Shown piece by piece: positions 46,101 through 60,215 of a stretch of DNA of 64,000 nt (its first letter is position 1; every line of letters begins with the position of its first letter). Made by a program: the position numbers and the translations under genes. Under the pieces are notes generated by a model. That model saw nothing but the letters and a program-made list of their open reading frames with translations. It was not told the DNA's origin and ran no database searches. This DNA is from Meloidogyne chitwoodi (lineage: Eukaryota > Nematoda > Chromadorea > Rhabditida > Meloidogynidae), in the NCBI GenBank assembly GCA_015183035.1, contig JACZZP010000012.1, forward strand, positions 1,116,001 to 1,180,000. Direction: 5' to 3'.

Positions 46101-46968
46101 CGGTATAATTGGTGAAGAAACTATACTTTTCGAGCTCTTTCGAAGACATAGAAAAGGTTTAAAATGGAAAAGCTATACGAGCTACTCTGAATCGACCGAT
46201 TCTGAATCATCCTTTACCGATATATTTATACTTTTATTTTTATTTATTATTTTTAATTTCAAATTATTTTTAAATTATTTTTAATTTTAATAAATAATAT
46301 TTTTCTTTATTTTTAAAAATTTATTTACGCCCTCTTCCGTTTTTGCTCCACCTTTTTATTTTCTCTTCCCCCCTTCGGTCATATATATTCCTCTTAGTTA
46401 GTAACTGACCAATTTTATATATATTTATTTATTTATTCACCTTTTATTTATTTATATTTTTTAGTGATTTATAGAAACTTTTAAGATATTAAAAATAATT
46501 TATTTTATTTTAAATTTAATATAAACATTTAATTTATTTATTTATTTTTTCAAAATATTATTATTATTTTGCCATTAGCTAAAATACCTGTATATTTATT
46601 TCTTTTTTATATTTTATTTAAATATATTTAAAAAATTGTTAAAATTTATGATAGCCATATAAATGACGGAAATAAAAATATAAAGGGCATTTTCTTTTTA
46701 GCATTTTTTGTTTTTAAATATTTATTTAAATTATTACCTTAAAAAATATATTCTTTTATTTATATTTATTTTTTAGAATTTTATTTAATATTAATTTAAT
46801 TTAAAAAATTATTTTATAATTATTTTGTTTATATTAAATTGTAATAAAATTCTCAATTTTTTCTTTAAAATTTAAAATATTCCTAAAAAATTATTAAAAA
46901 TAATAAAATAAAACTTTAAAAAAATTAAATTTCTATTTTTTAATTAATATTTTTAAGATTAAAATATA
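43137..46968. other. A+T-rich upstream region of Notch
   Basis: No gene supported. It is mostly poly-A/T and AAAT-type DNA with one clear mobile element at 45872-46218. It lies between the repeat district and the Notch start and may contain the Notch promoter. Confidence 0.6.
45872..46218. mobile_element. 347-bp MITE with diverged terminal inverted repeats
   Basis: The left end GGTAGGGGAAGATTAAGAGT and the inverse of the right end, GGTAAAGGATGATTCAGAAT, stay alignable for about 35 bp with roughly a quarter of positions changed. Internal sequence is GC-richer than its surroundings and itself contains inverted pieces, for example AACCGATCTGA and CTGATCTGATCGGT, and GCCATAACTTTTTT occurring twice. 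No coding capacity. I do not see a convincing target duplication. It lies 750 bp before the Notch start codon. Confidence 0.75.
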
Positions 46969-49900
46969 ATGAAAAATAAATTCAAAATATTAATATTAAT
47001 TTTTAATTTTATTTTTATTAATTCTAATAATAAAGGTAATTAATTTAATTATTTATTTAAAAATATGTAGACAATAATTAATTTAATTAATTAAATATTT
47101 ATTTATTTATTTATATATAAATATTTTTTTAGTAATAAAAAAATGTTGATAAGAAATAAAAATAATTTTTATTTTTTAGGTTAGAAAATTAAATATTTAT
47201 TTTTAGTTTTGTCTAATAATAATAATAATAATGAAATAATTATTAATAAATTATTTGATTGTCGACAACCAATAAATGAATGTTTACATGATGGAATATG
47301 TTCAAATAATGGATTAAATTGCGAGTAAGTTTTTTTAAAAAATATTATTTTAATAAATATTTAACTATTAAATATTTATTTTATTTATTATTATTCCTCT
47401 TAGCAAAATAAAAATAAATATTATTATTTAATAAATCTTCTATTGTTCTTTATTTTATTATTATTATTTAAAGGCAATTTGTATATTAATTAGCTTTAAG
47501 GGAAATAAAAGTCTACTTTTTAACTGCTTAGGGCTATCTTTTTTATTTTTATTTTAAGATAAAAAAATAAAACAAAATTTTTTTAATTATATTTTTTCTT
47601 AAAATTAGCATAATTATATTTTTTTATTTTAAATTTTAGTAGACCCTAACAAATAATAAAATAAAAAACTATTTTTTAATTTTATAAGCAACATTTTTCT
47701 GTCAATCGATTTGTTGCTATTTTTATTTAAAAACATTGGGGATTTTTTAAAATAACACAAAGAATGTTTTTTTCTAAAAATATTTTTATATTATGTAAAT
47801 TAGTATTATTTATATTTATGTTAATTTTAAAATATTTCCTTTTTATAAAATTAGAAAAATAATTTAACTAAAATTAATTAAAAATAATATTTTTAAATAA
47901 TTAATTAAATAAATAAATAAGTACCTATATATTATATTTTGACCTCAAAACGAAAAATAAAAATAAATAAATAGGTATTAAATAATATAATAAAAAATAC
48001 TTTTTTTTTAAAAAATAAAACAGTTGTAACTTTTTAAATATTTTCTTCTCTTCTATGGATTATCTCTTTTCTTTTTAAATATTTCTCCAGAAAATCCAAT
48101 AAAAAATCTTTCCACTTGAAAGTGTTGCAAAAGAAAAATATTGGCTTATAATAATATTTTTACAAAAAAATAAAAAAGGTAAAAAAAGGGTTGCGCCTTA
48201 AAAGAAATTTTAAAAAGGGATTTTATTTTAAATGTTTTTTTTTATTTTATTTTTGTTAAAAATAAATAAATATATTTGTCGGTATTTTAAAAATATAAAT
48301 TCTTGGATATTTTATTTATATGTTGACTCGAGGAAAAAAAATAAAAAATAAATTTAATTACGTAATTCTTTTAAATAAAAATAAAAAAGAAAAATTGTTT
48401 ATTTTATAAAATTAATTTAATTAAATAATTTATTTAAAAAAATTAAAATATAAAAAAAAGAATGATAAATTAACTATAAAAATTAAAAAAAAAATAATTT
48501 AATAAAATTTAATTTTAAATATCGTTGATTATTTTATTTAAATATAATTAAATATAAAACATTGGAAATTTATTTTAGAAATATTTTATTATTTTATTAT
48601 TATTATTATTAGTTGTTTTTTTTTCATGAGGCGCCACCTTTCTTTTTTATTTTTTTATCAATTAATTACCTAAAATAATAATAATATTTTCTTTTTTCCT
48701 TTAATTAATTGTTTGTGAATATATATATACCTATATACTTTTATATTATGTTATTTTTTTAACATCGTGGGAATTGGGTCATTTCTTAGTTTTAGGACTT
48801 TATTTAAATAATTATATTAATGAGGAAGAAAAATATTTATTTATTTTTATTATTTTGTTATTCTGATTTTTAATTATTTTCTGATTTTGTTAAGCTTTTT
48901 AAAAAAGTTTTTATTTGATCTAAAAAATTTAAAATAATTAAAAGAATTAATTTTTTAATTCTTTTTTTATATTATTATTTTTTTAAAATATCAAATCTTT
49001 TTTACTTTTTAAAAAATTTAAAATATAATATTTAATTTTATTCGATTCATTGCTTCCGAAGCATTTTTCTTCTTTTAAAAAAACATTTTAAATTCTTTTT
49101 TATTTTATTTTATTTAAATCCATTTAAAATATATTCATCCTTCATTGGTTGTTAAATAGCAGAGGAGAGATGATTCTTTTAAAAATAAAATAACTATTTA
49201 CTACTAAACTATATAACTCTCTGTAGGGAATATTTTTGCGGCCATTCACCTTTCTTTTAATTTTATTATTGTCGCCGATTGGGGCATGGGGCCATGGGAA
49301 AGTAGCTTTTGTAAAATAAAGCTATGAAAAGTAAAGGAATTTAATAAAATAAAGACATTCTACATAATTGGTTTTTGTGGAAGGGGAATTTTTTTTAATA
49401 AGAAAAGTTAAAAAGTGATTTTTTAAATAAATATAATTTAATTATATTTATTAAAATAATTAGGCAAATATTTATTACTTTTATTAATTTTAATTAGGCA
49501 AATTCTTTTTCTTTCAACAAAATTTTGTCATTTTTTTAATTATATTTTTATTAAAAAACTAAAATAATGAGTTAATTAAGAACTTTCTCTAACTTTTTGA
49601 AGGACAAAAAAGAAAGAAGAAAATAAATGAGCATAAATAAGTGTTTATTTATTCTGAGGAATTTATACTTAAATACATAACATCAGCGGGGGTGAAATAA
49701 ATAAATGAAACATTATTTTTTTTAATTTTTTTTCTGTTCTTCTTTTATTTTTTCCCAAGGCTCTCAAGGTCTTTTCACTCACTCTTCATCATCTCACACA
49801 TTGGCACTTCACACCTTACTTACTTACAAATAAAATTAATTAGAAAATTAAATTAAAAAAAAAAGAGGAAAAAAGTGTTAATATTATTAAATATTTTAAT

Positions 49901-52900
49901 TCAATAAAAAATAATTATTTTTTATGGAATAAATTAAATTAATTAATTTTGGGTCAGGTCGATTAGTATATGAGAATGTTTTTTAGTATTACCTAATTAA
50001 TATTTATTTGCTTATTTTTATTTTATAAATAAATATTATTTAATAAATTATGGTAAATTCTTCTTATTTTAATTAAAACTGATGAAGAAGAAGACTCTTT
50101 TTTATTAAGGATATTTCCTTAATAATAATATAAATTAATTTATATTAAATTACTTTAAACAATTTATTCTTTTACGCAACAATTCTTTAAAATAAATAAA
50201 TAATAGCTTTGTTTTATTTATATAATTCTTTATTTTCCCAAATATTCTCAATTATTCAAAAATCAAAATTATCCTTTTCCTTATTTGCTCAATTTATGTC
50301 CCCAAAATCTCTTAAAATAATAATTCCTTTAAAAAACAAAAGAATATGAATGTCCTTCAAAAATATATTTTTGGGAATATATTCATGTTTTTGTTGTCCA
50401 TTATAATAATAATCTTTTCTTTTATTAGCTTCTTCTTTTTAAAATATATTTTCCCAATACCTTTAAATTATTTAACAAAAACAATGTGATTTATATGAGA
50501 AAAATAATAATAATATATTAAATATATAAAATTAAAATAAATTAAAATAAATATTTATTTAAAGTTGTTCTCCCTCTCCTAATTGGTTTGGCCAGCAATG
50601 TGAACTTCGTCGATGTGTTCAACTTTATAATCCTTGTGAAAATGGTGCTGCTTGTGAAAAAACAGAACAAACATTTAAATGTCATTGTCCTTTAGGTTTA
50701 TTTTTTAAAAATTAAATTTTAAATAATTCTTTTTTTTAAAAAGGTTTTGAAGGAAAATATTGTAATAAACAATTGGAAACAGTTTGTAATAATTTAAATA
50801 ATTTAAATCCTTGTGGAGAACATGGTAATTGTATTTTGGGACAAAATATTAATGAATATATTTGTGAATGTCATTATGGTTGGACTGGTAAATATTATTT
50901 TTTAAATAAATTTAAAGTTAAATTTAAAAAAAAATAAATAATTTACACATATGGCTTTTAAAATAAAATAATATTTTTTATTCAAAGTTTTTTTATTTAT
51001 TTATTATTTTTGTAGAGAAAAAATAGTAATAAATATTAAATAAAAAGGCAATAATTCTTATATATTTTTTTTTATTAAAAAAAATATATTTATTATAATT
51101 CCCAAAAATGGCTATAAATAAATATTTAATTTTAAATAATTTATTAAAATTTAGTGTTTTTATTTAAAATAATTTTAAAGAAAAAATTATAAAAAAATAT
51201 TTTTAATATGACATTTAAGCAAATAAGAAGAATTAATAAATATATTTATGTTAGATATATTAAAAGTTAAGAAGAATAATAATAATATTTTTTCTTGGCA
51301 AATTGTGTTGTCTTCATTTATAAAAATATTTACCTTTAATTTTTTATAAAGATGGGTCATGGGAAAAGCAAATAAAAAATTAAATAAATAAATAATTAAA
51401 AAAACTTTAGGATTTAGGGAAATAATTTATAAATAATTATTTAAAATATAAAAGGAAGTAAATAAATATTTAAAATAAAATATATTTTAAGGTATTAATT
51501 GTTCTGATATTAATTATTGTCAATTAAATGATATTTTTTGTTTAAATGGATATTGTGTTAATAATAATAATACACATAATTGTGAATGTAGAAATGGGTG
51601 GATTGGTACAAATTGTGATTTAGATATTGATGAATGTTATAATAATAATAATATTTGTCAAAATGGTGGAAAATGTATTAATTTAGTAAGTTTATATTTA
51701 TTTAAAAATAATTTTAAAATATTCTTTTTAGAAAGGTTCTTTTTATTGTGAATGTCCTCCTTCATTTATTGGACAATTTTGTGAAAGACCTAATATTTTA
51801 GATCAATGTTTACCTTCTCCTTGTTTAAATGATGGTATTTGTCATTTATCAATGACTGCTACTACTTCTAATTGGGCTTTAAATGTATTTTTAATTTTAA
51901 TTAATTATTTTATAAATATTATATTAAGGTAGAAAAGTTTAATTGGCGTTGGGAATGTAATTGCCCTGATGGTTTTGAAGGTGAATATTGTGAAAAAATG
52001 ATTGATAGATGTAAAGTAGGACAAATGGTTATTCTTTTTTTTTTTTAAATTATTTTTTAAATTAATTAATTAAGATTTGTGTAAATGGAGGTCAATGTGT
52101 TCATCCATGGATTGAAATATTATTAAATGATAATAAAACAAAATTATCAAATAATAATATTCAACAAAAATGGCATCCATCAGAATGTAAATGTATGTCA
52201 GGATTTTCAGGAGAATTTTGTGAACGTGATATTAATGAATGTGAAGTTTATTCTGGTCTTTGCCAAAATGGGGCTACTTGCATGAATAGACATGGCTCTT
52301 ATTTATGTTTATGTGTTGGTGGATTTGAAGGAAAAAATTGTGAAATTAATGTAAAATTAATATAATATTTTAAATTTAATTAAAATATTTATTTTAGATT
52401 GATGATTGTATTGATAATATTTGTTATTCTGGATCAACTTGTGTTGATGGAATTTCTCGTTATGATTGTCTTTGTTCACCAGACAGGTAAATAAATAAAT
52501 ATTTATTTTTAAATATAATTTAATTTAAGAATTGGTAGTCTTTGTGAATTTCCTAATCCTTGTTTTAATACTTCTAATAACAATAATGGCCTTTGTTTAA
52601 ATGGAAAATGTTATTCTGATCCTGAATTTGGAAATTATACATGTCAATGTGATGAAGGATGGATGGTTTATTTTATTTTTAATTTTTAAAAATAATTTTT
52701 TAGGGAAAAAATTGTGATTTAGATATTGATGAGTGTGCTCATCAATCAACTAATAAATGTTTTAATGGAAAATGTATAAATTCTATTGGGGGATTTAGCT
52801 GTGAATGTGAAGTTTGTTTTTTATTTATTTATTTATTTATTAATCTTTTAATTTTTTAAATAAATAAAATTTATTTATTTATTCTTAGTTTGGATATACA

Positions 52901-55900
52901 GGAGAATTATGTTATTTATTAGAAAGACATTGTGATTCTAATCCTTGCCAAAATGGAGGAACATGTCTTAATGAATTGGGAAAATATTCATGTATTTGTT
53001 TACCTGGTTATTTATTTAAAAATAAAATAAATAATTTTTATATATTTAGGTTATTCTGGAATAAATTGTGAAATTAGATCTTATAAAGAATTAAATAAAT
53101 GTTATTTGGATTGTCAAAATGGAGGTATTTGTAAAAATACTAATGATAAAGAATGTGAATGTCTTCCTCCTTTTACTGGAATTTTATGCGAAATGTTTAT
53201 TTTTTAATTTTTATTTTAGAATTATTTAAAATTAATTAAACATTTATTTATTATCATAATTTTCTCTCTGAAAAATGTAAATCAGATTTTTTTCAGTGAA
53301 AAGCCTGATCCGTGTTATCAAAATCGTTGTGAAATAGGCTCAGTTTGTGCCCCTAATATTGATTATATGTAATTAATTATTTAATATAATATAATATTAA
53401 TTATTAGTTCATATACTTGTCAATGTCCTGCATATTTGTCTGGCCAATTTTGTGAACGTAAATTAGCCCCTTGTGAAGATGGCTATAATCCTTGTGTTCG
53501 TGGAATTTGTCATAAAAATGTAAAAAAATTTAAAAAAAATTAAATTTATTTATTTTTAAATAAAAAAAGGATGAAGATATTGAACATTTTATTTGTGAAT
53601 GTTTAAATGGATGGACTGGTACACTTTGTGATAAAGAATTAGAAGATGAAAATATTAAAAATAAATTTTCTATGCAAAATTGTCCTTTATCTTTAAATCC
53701 TTGTCAAAATGGTGGACAATGTATTGGTGGTATTAATAAAGGAGATATAAAAATTAATAAAAATAATAGAGGTTTTATTATATATTTTTAAAAAATATTT
53801 ATTTTAAATTATTTAGAACATTTACCTTCTTCATTTTCAAAAACATTTTTTGAATGTATTTGTCCTCGCGGATTTACTGGCCCTTTGTGTGAAAATATTC
53901 CAAAATTAACAAAAATTGGTAATGAAAATATTGATGAACAAAAACGATGTAATAGAGGATGTAGAAATGGAGGAAAATGTGTGAAAAATTTAAAAGGTCT
54001 GATTTTTTAATAAATTATTTGTTTTATTTTTTAAAAATAATTTTTGTAATTTTATCAGATGCCTGGACATGTCTTTGCCCTCCTGGCTTTCAAGGATCTG
54101 AATGTGAAAATGAAATGAATATATGTTTAAATAGTAATAATTTAATTTAAAAATTAAAAATATTTTTTCCCTCGTTAAAGTCACATGCAAACATAAGGGC
54201 AAATGCGTCAATTTGGGCGGAGTTGATTTTCGTTGTGATTGCGCACCAGGCTGGAATGGGCCTATTTGTGAAATAAATGTTGATGATTGTGAGAATATGT
54301 TAGTTTATTTATTTATTTTTATTTTCACGTGTTATTCTTATAATTAAACATATGTTTTTTTAGTTTTAATTTTTTCAAAGAATTTTATTTTTTAAATGTC
54401 TAGTTTTTATTTTTAAAAGGGCAAAAAATAATTTTTTAAAAATATTTACATTTCAAAATTGATGGGAAGATATTTGTTTTTGAGAACTTTTTATATTTAT
54501 GGGAAAATTTGTTATTTCTGCGATTTTTCTATTTTAAAATTTAAATAAAAAGTTGAAGGAAATTAAAAAAAATTATTTAAATAAATAAATAAATTAATTA
54601 AATAATTTGTTTTTTTATTACCATTTTTGATTAATAATATTTTTAAATAAAGTTATAATTTAACTTATTTTAATATTATAAAATAAATATAAAAAGATTA
54701 ATTAAATAATTATAAAATTATTTTTAAAAAATTACTTAAGTTTTATTTAATTTATACAGTAATATTTAATTTCAAATAATATTTAAATTTTTTCTTTAAG
54801 AGTTTGTTTAAATGGTGGCGTTTGTATTGATAAAGTTAACAATTATATTTGTGAATGCGCTCGTGGCTTTGCCGGTCGACATTGCGAAGTGAGGGAGGAG
54901 GAAATAATTTTTTTAAATTTTTATTCATTTCTTTGAAGTGTTAAGTTTGAAAAATAGTAGCTCTTTACGTAAAATTATTTGTCCTTTTTATTAGTGCATT
55001 TTTATATAAATGTACTTTAAAATTTTGGCATTTAAAATTAATAAAAATATATTTATTTTTTATTTTTTAAATAGATTTTTATTCCCGTCGATAAATTTAA
55101 TCGAACGGATATGGTTGATATGGATAATTGTCACAAGCAAGGATGTAAACAAAAAGCAATTAATGGAAAATGTGATCCAGAATGTAATTTATATGCTTGT
55201 CAATTTGATGGTAAAATAAGTGAAAATTATAATATTTTATTTTCTTTATAGGTGGTGAATGTTCTACAAGCCAAATAAATCCTTTTGAAAGATGTCCACA
55301 GCCAAGTTATTGTTCACATTCATTCTCAAATGGAAAATGTGATGAAGTATTTATTTCTTTAATTTATTTTATTTAAATTTAAAAGGTTTGTAATAATGAG
55401 CGTTGTCTTTTTGATGGTTTTGATTGTTTACCACGTCCATTGGCAAAATGCCCTCGACTTTCTGAATGTGCTTTACGATATGCAAATGGTCAATGTGATC
55501 AGCAATGTAATATGGCAGCTTGTGGTTGGGATGTGAGAATTTAAAAAAATAAATAATTATTTAATTTTAATAATTTAAAAAGGGTGGTGATTGTGATCAT
55601 GATGTAGAACCAGAATCTCATGTTCTACTTGGAGAACTTGTACTTGTTCTAGCAGTAAAACCTGAAGAACTTTTCCCAAATTTATTAAGACAATTTCTTC
55701 TATCCTTAAGTTCACATTTGCGTGTATCTCTTTCACTTTCTGTTGATGAAGAAGGAAAGGTTGTTTTTTTAAAAAATTAATTATTAATTTATTAAAATTA
55801 ATTTTTAGCCTAATCTTTTTCATTGGACTCGTGATTCAGGAATTGGACAAAGAATAGATTTACCACCAGGAATGAATGTTACTACAATGTTTAGTGTACA

Positions 55901-58900
55901 TTATTATGAAACAGATATTAATGAAGAAACAAATAAAAATGAAAGGCAAAAACGAGATTTAAATGGTAAATTTATAATAAATAAATATATAAAATTTTTT
56001 TTTAAAGATATTTCACTCAAAGAAGGAGTTGCTTTGTTTTTACGTGTTGATGTTACAATGTGTAATTTATTGGATTCTTCTACTTTAAGTACTTCAATGC
56101 CTAAAATTATAAATCATCAACAAATTCAAGAACATTCTGAACATCATCAACATCGTCATCATCATCATCATATTTATCATTCTAACACAGAAAAACTTTT
56201 GGGAGTACATGAACCTTGTTTTTCCCATATGGATAGTGTGGCAGCATATGTTGGTGCAGCTAATGCAAAAAAGGCAAGTTTTTTAATTTCTTAGAATTTT
56301 AACTTTTTTCTTTAATTTTTGAGAATGATGAAATTTGTACTTTTTTATATTAATTTTGGCAATTTTTGTATTTTTTACATTATTAAAATTATAAGGGTTA
56401 TACAGTTTGTTTTGATTATATTTGAATTTTAAGTAATTTATCTCTATTTTTAATTTTATATAAAGAAAATAAATTTAAAATAAATAAAAGTATATAAAAA
56501 AATCAATTTTTAAAATGTAGGAACAAGAAAATGAATTAAAATATATATTTATTTATTTGTGCCCTAAAATTAAATAATTTATTTAAATAAATACATAATA
56601 AATGTAAATATATTTTATATCTTAAAACAGTCAAATTTTGATTGAAAACTGACCATCCTTATAGGGAAATTAGGCGGCATTGATTAATTTAAAAAAAGAG
56701 AATAAAAATAAACATTTTTTATTAAATAGTAGAATGGGGAAAAGTTGAAAGTAATTTTTAAAAATAGGGCTGTAGGGAAAAAAATATTTAAAAATAAATA
56801 AATAATAAATAGACAATAACATATTAATAAATAATTTGTTTTTAAAATCTTTTTTTCAATTAACAAATATTTATATTTTTCTAATACATTTATTAATTTT
56901 TTTTAGACTTTACAAGATATTGGTGTACCAATTTTGTCAAGTGAAGTTCGTCTTCCTAATAATTCTTCTAAATCTATTAGCTTTATTTGGTATATGTTGG
57001 TAACATTAATGTTTGCACTTGTTATTGGATCAGTCATTATAATTCGAAGACCTAGAAATAATAAAATAAAAAGTGCAAAAACATGGAGACCTCCAATTGT
57101 TGAACAGACAAATTGTGAATATTTTTTATTTTTTGTAAAAATTAAATTATTTATTTTAAAGGAAAATTTAAATAAATTTAATATTTTCAGCAAAATATGG
57201 TTCATCATCAACTCTTGCTAGTCATCAACAACTCCAACAACAGACTTTAAGAGCACCTAATATTCTTTGGTCTCATTATCCAGTAATTTTTAAATGAAAA
57301 ATAAATAAATTTTTATTTTTTTAAAAAAGGTAGTCTCATCTAATAATAATAGTTGTGCATCATCAACTATTCCTTTAATTCATGCATCTAGTATAAACAA
57401 TCTTTCTAATCAAAATAATAATAATAATAGGTAAATATATAGATTAATTAATTAAATAAAATAAATAAATTTATAGTCAAAATAATCAACAACAATCTCA
57501 ACATTTTACTGCAAATTCAATGATACAAATGGCATTTCAAAATAATAATAATAATAATTATCAACATATTCTACAACAACAAAATAAATTTTATCGTCAA
57601 CATCCTTTATATATTCAACAACATTTATTACAACAATCAGCAACATTACCACGTAATAATAATAATAATAATGAAAATTATTGGACAAAAAGTGATAATA
57701 ATAATAATAATATAGCAACTTCTCAACAATATTTAAATTCTTCAAGTCCTCGACAATTAATTGGAAATAATTATATAGGAATGACCAACACAACTTTACC
57801 TCTTTTAAATAATCATAATAATACAAATTTACAACATATTTCTTCTGGAAATGATTTGAATGTAAACTTTATTTATTTATTTATTTTAAAAAATAAAATA
57901 ATTTTACATAAAAAAATATATTATTTTTTATTAAGAGATAAGAATATTTCTCTTTATATTTAGCATCTTCATATGTTAACTTTCTTTTTTATTTAACAGA
58001 TAAATATATTTATTTATTTATTTTTTAGCATTATTTATCTTCCCAAACAACAACAATAGTAACAACAACAACATCTACTATAAATAATAATAATAATAAT
58101 TCTACTTGTATAAATTCATATTCTCGTTGTTCATCTTCAGGTATTGGAGGAAGTAGTACAGAACACTCACCTTTAGGGCAATTAATTCCTCTTCATTATT
58201 CTTCTATTATAGAACCTTCTTTAATTTTAAATAATAATAATGAAGAACAAAAACAAAGAAAAAAATTAATTAAACAAATTGGAGAATTTGTAATTTCTAA
58301 ACAAAGAGGATTAATTGAAATTAATTCTGAAATTTTGTCAAAACTTGAACCTTGCATTGTTTGTTAATTTTTAATTAATAATAAAATAAAAAAAAAAATA
58401 TTTTTTAAGGTAAATTATAAAAATGAGCGTGGTAGAACATTTCTTCATCAAATATTCCAAAATATATTATTAATGACATCAAAAGATGAAAAAGATTTAC
58501 TTTTAAATATTGATTTACTTTTTAAATCTGGAATATCTATAGATGAACAAGATGATGGTAATAATAAATAAATAATTTAATTAAATATAATTTATTTAAA
58601 GATGGGACAACTGCCCTTTCTTTGGCTGTTCGAAATAGAAAATTTCGAACAGTTTGTAAATTAATAATTGAATGTAATGCTGATGCAAATATTGCAGATA
58701 TAGATAATAAAACTCCATTATATCATTTATGTGCTAATTTAATAATTGATGAAGATATTAAAATAGCTGAATTTTTAATAAATAATGTTAATAATTTACA
58801 ATTGGATACTTTAGCACATGAAGCTGAAACACCCTTAATTAGATGTGCTTCTCTTTGGTAAGAGAAAATATTTTTAATATTAAATTCTTTTTCCTTTTTT

Positions 58901-60215
58901 TAGTAATCCATATTCATTGCATGTTGCAGAACTTTTAATTAATAAAGTTGATGCTTCACAAAGAAATGAATTTATTAATAATTGTGGTAAAACATTAAGT
59001 ACAGCATTACATCGTGCAGCTTCTGTTGGAAATGAACAAATGATTAGACTTTTAGTTAAATATGGTGCTAATAAAGAGGCAACAGATAAAGATGTTAATT
59101 TTTTTTTAATTTAATTTTAATATATTTTTTTAGGGAAAAACTCCATTATTTATTGCCGTTGAACAAGCACAATTTGAGGTATATTTTGTTTAAAATTATT
59201 AATATTTTTAATATAATTTATTTATTTAAGGCAGTATCTGCATTATTGGAAATTGGAGCAGACCGTAATAAGGCTGATATTAATGACACAAAAATTATGG
59301 AATTAGTCTCACAAGTAAATATACACATTTATTATATATTTTAAATTAAAATATTTTAGCCTGGATTTGAACCAATTTCTCAACTTTTTCGTAAATTTCC
59401 TGAAAATCAAAATAATAATCATCAACATATTTCTTTATTTTTTTCATCTTCTACTCGTTCATCTAATAATAATACAGCTAAACCTAATCAACAACAACAA
59501 AAAAATATTGAAAAACAAAATAATAATAAAAAGCAAAGGGTTGGAACTAAAAGAAGAAATGCTTCTAATAATACAAATTCTCCTTCAATTTTACAGGTAA
59601 TTATTTAATTATTTATTTTATTTTTTATATTAAAAAAAAGGTAATTCAAAGAGGAGTTAATTCTGTTCTTCTTCCCAATTCTTCTACAATAAATAATGAA
59701 AGAAATATTTATGAAGATGGTTCTTCTGCTGCTAAAAAAAGAGCTTCAATAATACCATTAACTCCTTGTATTACAAATATTTCTCCTCCTTGTCCACCTT
59801 GTTATTCATCTAAACAATCATTAAATAATTGTAAACTTTTACAAAATCAACAACAACAAATTCCTTCTTCACCAATTATTCTTCCATCAATTCAACAACA
59901 TCAATTGTCTGGTAATTTTTTTAAGATAATATTATTAATTCATATCTTTATGAGAAGGAATTATTATTTTATTTTTGATTTTTTTGAAAATAATTTCTAA
60001 TATTAATTTTTTAAGATGATGATAACACTGCTGTAGTAGTTGAAGAATTTTCTTCTATTTCCTCTGATATTCGACCATTTTTCCCTGTTACAACATCAAA
60101 CAATAATAATACAATTTCTCATAATTACAATAATAATGGAATATCTTTAACAAATACAACATTAGTTAGTGAATCTCCTTTGCCGCCCAATGTAATGGCT
60201 GCTTATTTGCTTTGA
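46969..60215 (+). CDS. Notch: Notch receptor (LIN-12/GLP-1 family), complete gene
   Basis: A single-pass receptor for DSL ligands; after ADAM and gamma-secretase cuts its intracellular part binds the CSL factor (LAG-1). The ATG at 46969 opens a signal peptide ([19 protein letters not shown]). About 19 EGF repeats follow (47256-54889), several with the calcium-binding DIDEC/DINEC pattern. Then come three LNRs, a heterodimerisation region with furin site RQKR, a transmembrane helix near 56972-57043, a RAM-like TWRPP motif near 57080, a roughly 330-residue Asn/Gln/Ser-rich linker, about six ankyrin repeats and a low-complexity tail ending [13 protein letters not shown] 60213-60215. Rough length is 2,000 residues. 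Intron 2 is 3.2 kb; most others are under 80 bp. All functional modules are present, so it should be active. Repeat number exceeds C. elegans LIN-12 and GLP-1 and is below the 36 of fly Notch. Confidence 0.95.
47256..54889 (+). other. Notch: Notch EGF-repeat array (about 19 repeats)
   Basis: Six-cysteine repeats counted by eye. Examples: [16 protein letters not shown] (first, split by the 3.2-kb intron 2), [18 protein letters not shown] near 51627, [19 protein letters not shown] near 52225, [20 protein letters not shown] near 52718, NVDDCEN then [10 protein letters not shown] near 54275-54830 (last). Repeats 6, 7 and 16 contain long Asn/Ser inserts between cysteines. Calcium-binding forms cluster at repeats 5, 8, 9, 11 and 19. 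Confidence 0.85.
47325..50564 (+). other. Notch: Notch intron 2 (3,240 bp)
   Basis: The donor GTAAGT at 47325 follows the codon remnant TGC GA, and the acceptor TTTAAAG ends at 50564 before TTGTTCTCCC, restoring the EGF frame. It is far longer than the typical 50-80 bp introns here, is extremely A+T rich, and has GC-richer islands (49240-49320, including CGATTGGGGCATGGGGCCAT). A role as an enhancer-bearing first-intron region is inferred only. Confidence 0.75.
55118..55595 (+). other. Notch: Three LIN-12/Notch repeats (LNR)
   Basis: Cysteine/aspartate modules in sequence: [60 protein letters not shown]. They clamp the S2 cleavage site in Notch proteins. All three keep the calcium-binding Asp residues. 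Confidence 0.93.
55944..55955 (+). other. Notch: Furin-type S1 site RQKR
   Basis: The codons AGG CAA AAA CGA give RQKR followed by D, at the place in the heterodimerisation domain where furin cuts Notch receptors. Confidence 0.75.
56972..57043 (+). other. Notch: Notch transmembrane helix
   Basis: [20 protein letters not shown] followed by VIIIRRPR: a hydrophobic span with a positive stop-transfer. A Gly near its end is a candidate gamma-secretase (S3) position. Confidence 0.85.
58395..59315 (+). other. Notch: Notch ankyrin-repeat domain
   Basis: About six repeats: [75 protein letters not shown] with [13 protein letters not shown], and [20 protein letters not shown]. This domain holds CSL and Mastermind-type coactivator contacts. 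Confidence 0.93.

Noticed and set aside
57506..57826. Tyr-rich minus-strand open frame in Notch
   Set aside because: Antisense of the AAT-repeat (poly-Asn) coding sequence.
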